Positions 59,932 to 64,000 of a stretch of DNA of 64,000 nt are shown here, piece after piece; position 1 is the stretch's first letter, and each line of letters opens with the position of its first letter. This DNA is from Adhaeribacter terrigena. Lineage in GTDB: Bacteria; Bacteroidota; Bacteroidia; Cytophagales; Hymenobacteraceae. Where the stretch lies: positions 62,001 through 126,000 of the forward strand of contig NZ_JAEHFX010000007.1 in the NCBI RefSeq assembly GCF_016623615.1. The letters run 5' to 3'. The notes below the pieces were generated by a model. That model made no database searches and was not told where the DNA came from. It was given only the letters and a program-made list of their open reading frames with translations. The position numbers and the translations under genes were made by a program.

Positions 59932-59973
59932 AGTTTTTCAGGGTGAAACCATACCATTTTTTTAAGCAATTTT
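59932..59973. repeat. 42-bp A/T-tract element
   Basis: AGTTTTTCAGGGTG, AAACCATACCATTTTTTT, AAGCAATTTT, between two inverted 8-bp arrays. Confidence 0.72.
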
Positions 59974-60014
59974 CTTTTAAAGCACGCAATTTCAAATTTC
60001 AGGTTAGATCAATT

Positions 60015-60049
60015 AATAATTTAACCATTTAGCAATTTAACAATTAAAT
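60015..60049. repeat. 8-bp-period array, inverted copy
   Basis: TTAATAAT, TTAACCAT, TTAGCAAT, TTAACAAT. AACCATTTAGCAATTTAA is the complement of part of 59890-59915. Confidence 0.65.
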
Positions 60050-60886
60050 ATGGTCGCGATCGGGAATTACAACGAACTGGAAGTAGTGAAATTTGTGGAT
60101 TTTGGCGTTTACCTCGATTCGGAAGACGGCGAAATTCTGCTGCCGATCAAATACGTGCCGGAAAATTTAGAACTCGGCGATAAGCTGAACGTTTTTATTT
60201 ACCGCGATTCCGAAGACCGCATGATTGCCACCACCCTGAAACCGAAAGCTACCGTAGGGCAGTTTGCTGCCCTGGAAGTGAAGGATTCGAGCAAGATCGG
60301 GGCGTTTATGGAATGGGGCCTGGAGAAAGATCTGTTTGTTCCTTTCCATAACCAGCGCACACCTATGCAGCCCGGCGAAAAACACGTGGTTTATATTTAC
60401 CTCGACGAATCTTCGGACCGCATTGTGGGTTCGGCCAAACTTAATAAATACCTGAAACCCGTAGACGATGAACTGCAGGAAGGCCAGGCGGTAAAACTAC
60501 TCATTACCAGCGCTTCTGAACTGGGTTACAATGTGATCATCAACGATAAATATGCCGGCGTTTTATATCACAACGAAGTTTTCCGGAACCTGGAAATGGG
60601 CGAAGAAACCAAAGGCTTTATCCGGAAGATCCGTGAAGACGGCAAAATTGACGTAAGCCTGCAGCAAACCGGTTTTGCCGAAGTGCAGGATGCTTCGCAG
60701 CAGGTGCTGGATAAACTAAAAACCGAAGGCGGCACGCTGAACCTTTCCGACAGCAGCGATCCGCAGGATATTTATGCGGTACTTGGCATGAGCAAAAAGA
60801 CCTTTAAAAAAGCCATTGGCACGCTTTACCGTGCCGGTAAAGTTCGCCTGGAACCAAACCGCATTACGTTAACCGGCGAAGAATAA
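60050..60886 (+). CDS. cvfB: CvfB/YitL family S1-type RNA-binding protein
   Basis: 278 aa. A row of S1-like domains (VKFVDFGVYLDSEDGEILLP, SSKIGAFMEWGLEKDLFVPF, SASELGYNVIINDKYAGVLY), then a winged-helix end (DIYAVLGMSKKTFKKAIGTL, LEPNRITLT) as in CvfB. Binds RNA; in staphylococci it affects virulence gene expression. Cytoplasmic. Ends with a terminator. Confidence 0.93.
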   Translation: MVAIGNYNELEVVKFVDFGVYLDSEDGEILLPIKYVPENLELGDKLNVFIYRDSEDRMIATTLKPKATVGQFAALEVKDSSKIGAFMEWGLEKDLFVPFHNQRTPMQPGEKHVVYIYLDESSDRIVGSAKLNKYLKPVDDELQEGQAVKLLITSASELGYNVIINDKYAGVLYHNEVFRNLEMGEETKGFIRKIREDGKIDVSLQQTGFAEVQDASQQVLDKLKTEGGTLNLSDSSDPQDIYAVLGMSKKTFKKAIGTLYRAGKVRLEPNRITLTGEE

Positions 60887-60904
60887 TTCCGGAATTATAT
60901 CTGC

Positions 60905-60943
60905 AAAAAACCTCACCGCTTTAATGGACCAGTGAGGTTTTTT
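60905..60943 (+). terminator. Terminator of cvfB
   Basis: AAAAAACCTCAC pairs with GTGAGGTTTTTT; the T-tract is the first arm of the element at 60937. Confidence 0.85.
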
Positions 60944-60978
60944 GCTTTTAAAACGGTAGGGTTTCGGACTGAAAAAGT
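60937..60978. repeat. 42-bp element sharing the cvfB terminator T-tract
   Basis: GTTTTTTGCTTTT, AAAACGGTAGGGTTTC, GGACTGAAAAAGT; both arms present. Confidence 0.82.
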
Positions 60979-61047
60979 AATGATAACTTTCGCGACATTT
61001 TTGAGGTAATTAGGCTTTAAAGGTTATTTCAATTAATTAAGAAACTT

Positions 61048-61722
61048 ATGGTGCCACAGAAAACCGCTCTGATCGCAGGAGCCTCCGGCCTGGTTGGAAG
61101 TTATTTATTGCGCATGCTTTTGCAAAGCAACCATTACGACAAAGTTATTTCCGTAGGCCGCCGCAATCTGGAACTCGAACATCCGAAACTCGAGCAAAAG
61201 ATCGTGGATTTTGAGAAATTAGCCGTAACCAATAACCTGATAGCCGACGATATTTTCTGTTGTCTGGGCACTACCATGAAGAAAGCCGGCTCGAAGGAAA
61301 ATTTCTATAAAGTAGATTACACCTACGTAGTAGAACTGGCTAAAGCTACTTCCCGGCATTTTGCGCGGCAGTTCCTGGTAGTTTCAGCCATGGGTGCAGA
61401 TCCGGACTCAAAATTTTATTACAACCGCGTAAAAGGTGAAATGGAGAAGGCCGTTAAAGCGCTTCCTTTTACGGCCGTGCATATTTTCCGCCCTTCCCTG
61501 CTTACCGGCGACCGCCAGGAAAAACGCCTGGGCGAAAAAATCGGCGAAGTGGTGTTTTCCGTTTTGAACCCGGTTATGCTGGGCCCGCTGGAAAAATACC
61601 GTTCCGTACCGGCCCGCTCGGTAGCCAAAGCCATGCTGCAAACGGCCCTGGAAAGCGGCGGCGGCGTAAAAATCCACGAATCGGATGAGATCGCAAAAGC
61701 CGGAGAGGTGATTAAGGAATAA
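61048..61722 (+). CDS. NAD(P)-binding oxidoreductase, HTATIP2-like
   Basis: 224 aa. Rossmann start TALIAGASGLVGSYLLRMLL (GxxGxxG), then DDIFCCLGTTMKKAGSKE and FLVVSAMGADPDSKFYYNRV followed by KGEMEKAV, the usual SDR YxxxK-like site (YYNRVK). Atypical short-chain dehydrogenase close to human HTATIP2 and bacterial nucleoside-diphosphate-sugar epimerases. Substrate unknown. Single gene. Confidence 0.88.
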   Translation: MVPQKTALIAGASGLVGSYLLRMLLQSNHYDKVISVGRRNLELEHPKLEQKIVDFEKLAVTNNLIADDIFCCLGTTMKKAGSKENFYKVDYTYVVELAKATSRHFARQFLVVSAMGADPDSKFYYNRVKGEMEKAVKALPFTAVHIFRPSLLTGDRQEKRLGEKIGEVVFSVLNPVMLGPLEKYRSVPARSVAKAMLQTALESGGGVKIHESDEIAKAGEVIKE

Positions 61723-61748
61723 TTTTGAATGGTTGAATGGTTAAATGA
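61722..61748. repeat. 8-bp-period tract AATGGTTG
   Basis: TGAATGGT, TGAATGGT, TAAATGAA after the stop of the oxidoreductase. Confidence 0.55.
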
Positions 61749-61762
61749 AGAAGTAGCGCATG

Positions 61763-61804
61763 ACTTTTCAGCTGTAAAACCCTACCGTTTTTGCGAAATT
61801 CATT
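61763..61804. repeat. 42-bp A/T-tract element
   Basis: ACTTTTCAGCTG, TAAAACCCTACCGTTTTT, GCGAAATTCATT. Confidence 0.72.
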
Positions 61805-61934
61805 GCCGTCTGCTTTAGCTGACGGAAAAAAACTTTTCCATTTTCCTGCTTTAGCCTAAATTCAATCCGGCATTTCGGCTAAAGCCATTTTTTCAGCCAG
61901 CATATCCGTTAGCTAAAGCAGACGGCAATGAATT
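61798..61934. repeat. Nested palindromic repeat, MITE-like
   Basis: Outer arms 61798-61825 (ATTCATTGCCGTCTGCTTTA, GCTGACGG) and 61906-61934 are near-perfect complements. Inside is a second pair: GCTTTAGCC (61848-61856) and GGCTAAAGC (61877-61885). Partial copy at 22785-22812. It has no ORF of its own. Confidence 0.8.
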
Positions 61935-61966
61935 CTTCAGAACATGAAAACGACATTTTCCTGGTT

Positions 61967-62008
61967 AGTTTTTTATCCTCAAACCCTACCGTTTTCTGCT
62001 CTACAAAA
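61967..62008. repeat. 42-bp A/T-tract element
   Basis: AGTTTTTTATCCTC, AAACCCTACCGTTTTC, TGCTCTACAAAA. Confidence 0.72.
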
Positions 62009-62079
62009 TTCCTGAAATCAATAATTCCAAATTCTACCATTTCAACCTTCAACACTGCAATAATTCGAAAATCCAACAA

Positions 62080-62150
62080 TTCACTCAATCACCAATTCTC
62101 TCATTCCCTCCTTCAACCATTCAACCATTCAACCATTAAATCATTAGAAA
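62080..62150. repeat. 8-bp-period tract
   Basis: CAACCATT three times in a row (62114-62137) within a looser series of CAATTCAC/CAATCACC-like units. An 89-codon ORF across the region is composed of this repeat and is not accepted. Confidence 0.7.
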
Positions 62151-62205
62151 CTAACCCAAACCTCCAGTGCTGCGTACTGCCGGATGCAAACCGATAACCT
62201 GAATC

Positions 62206-62979
62206 ATGGCTTCCCGAAACTTACGTGCGCATTTTCCGCGGGCTACTACTTACGATCCGCAATGGGTGCAGCAGCACTCTATGGGCGAAAACGTACTTTT
62301 TAACCTCGAAAGTTTAACCGAAAAAATAAAGCTGAAACCGGGCATGCGCGTGCTCGATCTGGGTTGCGGCAAAGCCATCAGCTCGGTTTTTCTGGCTACC
62401 GAATTTGGCGTGCAGGTGTGGGCAGTAGATGAAGCCATTTCGGCCACCGAAAACCTGGAGCGCATAAAAGAAGGCAAAGTTGAAGACAAAGTTTTCCCGA
62501 TCCAGGCCGATGCCCGGGCGCTGCCCTTCCCGGAAAATTATTTCGATGCCGTTATGGTAGTTGATTCTTACACCTATTTCGGTACCGACGAAAAATACCT
62601 GCCCTACATTTGCCGTTTCCTGAAACCCGCCGGCGTGATTGCCATTGCCGATGTGTGCTTTACCCGCGAAATAGAAACCCTGAAACAGGTGCCGCCTTTT
62701 CTGCGCAAAGATTTTCAGCATTACTGGTATTTCATTCATTCTATAGCCTGGTGGAAAAAACTCTGGGAAAAAACCGGGCTGGTAGAAATAACCTGCGCCG
62801 AGGAACTACCGGGCAAAGAACTGGTGCGTAAAGAATATGTGCGCTATTATGAAGACAATCCTAAAAAGGACGCTTTTGCCCGGGCATTAATGCAGGATAA
62901 AGAGCAGCTTATTTCTTTTTTCCGGCTCATCGGGCGGCGCACTTCGCAGGAAGCTTACCTGCAATCTTACAAAAAATAA
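62206..62979 (+). CDS. SAM-dependent methyltransferase
   Basis: 257 aa class I methyltransferase. Motif I MRVLDLGCGKAISSVFLA, motif II VWAVDEAI, then IQADARALPFPENYFDAVMV and FLKPAGVIAIADVCF. The C-terminal half (WYFIHSIAWWKKLWEKTGLV) is specific to a small-molecule or lipid methylase subgroup. Substrate unknown; cytoplasmic. Confidence 0.92.
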   Translation: MASRNLRAHFPRATTYDPQWVQQHSMGENVLFNLESLTEKIKLKPGMRVLDLGCGKAISSVFLATEFGVQVWAVDEAISATENLERIKEGKVEDKVFPIQADARALPFPENYFDAVMVVDSYTYFGTDEKYLPYICRFLKPAGVIAIADVCFTREIETLKQVPPFLRKDFQHYWYFIHSIAWWKKLWEKTGLVEITCAEELPGKELVRKEYVRYYEDNPKKDAFARALMQDKEQLISFFRLIGRRTSQEAYLQSYKK

Positions 62980-62996
62980 ACGTCGGCAAAGCTTTT

Positions 62997-63040
62997 AGTT
63001 TTCAGACCCAAAAAGATACCTTTTTTACCTACCCGAAAAA
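62997..63040. repeat. 42-bp A/T-tract element
   Basis: AGTTTTCAGACCC, AAAAAGATACCTTTTTTA, CCTACCCGAAAAA, 39 nt upstream of the barrel gene. Confidence 0.68.
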
Positions 63041-63078
63041 AGATTTTTTGCGTACAAATGCCTAACTCTTCAAGGTTT

Positions 63079-63633
63079 ATGAAAAATTACGCGTCGCTTT
63101 TAAAAATCATTTTCTGCATTGGCATGTTGGTTTTGCTTGGTTTTAAAGGTCAGGCGCAGCAACAGCAAAAAGGCCAGGTCCGCAACCTGAACGGCGGCCC
63201 GATCGTGGAATATTACAACGCGGTAGGGCTCCGGCTGGGCAATCAGTTTGGCATAACCGGCAAGCACTTTATGCGCGAAGGTAATGCTATCGAAATTATA
63301 GTGGGCAGCCACCTGGGCCGGAAAGGCGTTACTGGTACGTTTCTATACGAGTTTCACCGTAATGCTTTTGAAGCCAAAAGGTTGCTTTGGTATTATGGCG
63401 GTGGCGGGCACGTAGGCTATTTCAAATACAACGAATATTACGAGCCCGACAATAACCGTTATAACCGCTCCGGCAACTTTGTAACTGTTGGCGCCGATGG
63501 CATTATTGGCCTGGAATATGGTTTAGGAATTGTACCGCTAGCCATAAGCGCCGACGTAAAACCGTACCTGAATTTAATTGGTGGGGAAGCTGCGGGTGTA
63601 GATGGGGCGATCTCTGTCCGCTATGTTTTTTAG
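63079..63633 (+). CDS. Outer-membrane barrel protein, paralogue of 32950 gene
   Basis: 184 aa from the ATG at 63079 (an upstream ATG at 63058 adds 7 residues). Signal peptide MKNYASLLKIIFCIGMLVLL ending GQAQ. Strand blocks AVGLRLGNQFGITGKHF, WYYGGGGHVGYFK, VGADGIIGLEYGLG, AISADVKPYLNLIG and a terminal aromatic (ISVRYVF) indicate a small beta-barrel. Shares all blocks with the 32950 protein but lacks its charged tail. Function unknown. Confidence 0.78.
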   Translation: MKNYASLLKIIFCIGMLVLLGFKGQAQQQQKGQVRNLNGGPIVEYYNAVGLRLGNQFGITGKHFMREGNAIEIIVGSHLGRKGVTGTFLYEFHRNAFEAKRLLWYYGGGGHVGYFKYNEYYEPDNNRYNRSGNFVTVGADGIIGLEYGLGIVPLAISADVKPYLNLIGGEAAGVDGAISVRYVF

Positions 63634-63710
63634 TTTTTTATTTTGTTTTCTGTGCGTAAATGAAGCCAGGAAGGGTTAGATCTTAGTTTTTTTCTTTTGA
63701 AATTTTATCT

Positions 63711-63764
63711 ATCATCTCGATGATAGGAGAGATCTCATCACGTTGGTAGTAATGTTTGCTATTG
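63711..63764 (+). repeat. Hairpin unit linked to structured repeat C
   Basis: GATGA (63719-63723) pairs with TCATC (63735-63739) around TAGGAGAGATC; ends GTTGGTAGTAATGTTTGC. It matches 35756-35810 in inverse orientation, with a changed but still paired stem. Confidence 0.7.
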
Positions 63765-63806
63765 CGTTTTCAGGTCAGAAAGGATACCTTTTTTATAGCG
63801 AGCTTC
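63765..63806. repeat. 42-bp element at the head of structured repeat C
   Basis: CGTTTTCAGGTCAG, AAAGGATACCTTTTTT, ATAGCGAGCTTC; the flank ATAGCG is shared with copy B. Confidence 0.68.
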
Positions 63807-63838
63807 AGATCTTAATTATTAATGTTTAATTATTAATT

Positions 63839-64000
63839 AAACATTCTCCCTCCAGCCGGGTGGCTTCGTTTCTGCGTTCGCGGCTGCAACCTTACCTGCC
63901 CTACCGGGCTGCCTGAAGGCACCGGTAAGCTTGGAGGCCGCTCTCACAGAAACTGGTATCATGCTCCTTTGTAGCCCGCTTCTTTTTAGTTTAGTTTTCT
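63839..64000 (+). repeat. Structured dispersed repeat, copy C (cut by window end)
   Basis: Main stem GTTTCTG (63868-63874) with CAGAAAC (63947-63953), GCGGC (63880-63884) with GCCGC (63937-63941), CTTACC (63891-63896) with GGTAAG (63924-63929); apical hairpins GCCC-TACC-GGGC and GCC-TGAA-GGC. The conserved 3' part (CTTCTTTTTAGTTTAGTTTT) runs off the window. Confidence 0.8.

Noticed and set aside
61928-62197. 89-codon ORF
   Set aside because: Built from the 42-bp element and the CAACCATT tandem repeat; no protein-like composition.

Overview
The window looks like an ordinary chromosomal stretch of a Bacteroidota bacterium, most likely order Cytophagales, family Hymenobacteraceae (Adhaeribacter, Rufibacter or Pontibacter type; this placement is inference). 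The signs are TAnnTTTG-type -7 promoter boxes, starts without Shine-Dalgarno sequences, type IX secretion C-terminal domains, an ECF sigma/FecR/TonB-receptor locus, and many Bacteroidota-type lipoproteins and GIN, STN, DUF6799 and DUF4126 proteins. There are no rRNA or tRNA genes, transposases, prophage genes or CRISPR arrays that I can see.

Layout. 1-9.3 kb: start of dihydrolipoyl dehydrogenase, a Cys-motif protein, an aspartyl protease with PDZ domain, FabG, a frameshifted four-helix-bundle (IVP) gene between inverted repeats, a VWA-like membrane protein, cyclophilin and an M49-like lipoprotein. 9.4-15.3 kb: membrane protein, lipoprotein, YciE/F ferritin-like protein, YceI, a GH3 lipoprotein and two small proteins. 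15.5-23.5 kb: one-strand locus of ECF sigma factor, GIN-domain lipoprotein, FecR anti-sigma factor, STN/surface-repeat protein and TonB-dependent receptor. 23.6-34.5 kb: fasciclin lipoprotein, Tex, SdpI-like protein, two T9SS cargo proteins (one an M43 metalloprotease), deoxynucleoside kinase, CDGSH protein and an acetyltransferase. 35.9-38.5 kb: exonuclease VII (xseA-xseB) and an alpha/beta hydrolase, then an AT-rich TPR gene that looks foreign. 39.4-45 kb: M13 peptidase, a second TonB receptor and an alkyltransferase-like protein. 45.4-51.3 kb: a complete RND efflux set (adaptor, pump, TolC). 51.5-64 kb: CHASE-domain protein without a kinase, MutM, a radical SAM protein, acetyltransferase, stress-type low-complexity proteins, CvfB, an NAD(P)-binding protein, a methyltransferase and an outer-membrane barrel.

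The most unusual content is between the genes. About 46 copies of a roughly 42-bp near-palindromic element recur across all 64 kb. The best copies have four A/T tracts spaced about 11 bp apart (ACTTTTT, AAAAC, GTTTT, AAAAAGT) around a central TA. They abut or overlap stop codons, share T-tracts with terminator hairpins, fill whole intergenic gaps, and in a few cases are read as coding sequence, including parts of signal peptides. A larger repeat (about 215-235 bp, three copies, each preceded by a 42-bp element) folds into a branched hairpin whose stems differ between copies by compensating changes, which suggests a structured RNA or folded-DNA mobile element. A 66-bp perfect palindrome, a nested palindromic repeat and several arrays of 8-bp period complete the picture. 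Copy counts and coordinates come from reading by eye and should be treated as approximate.
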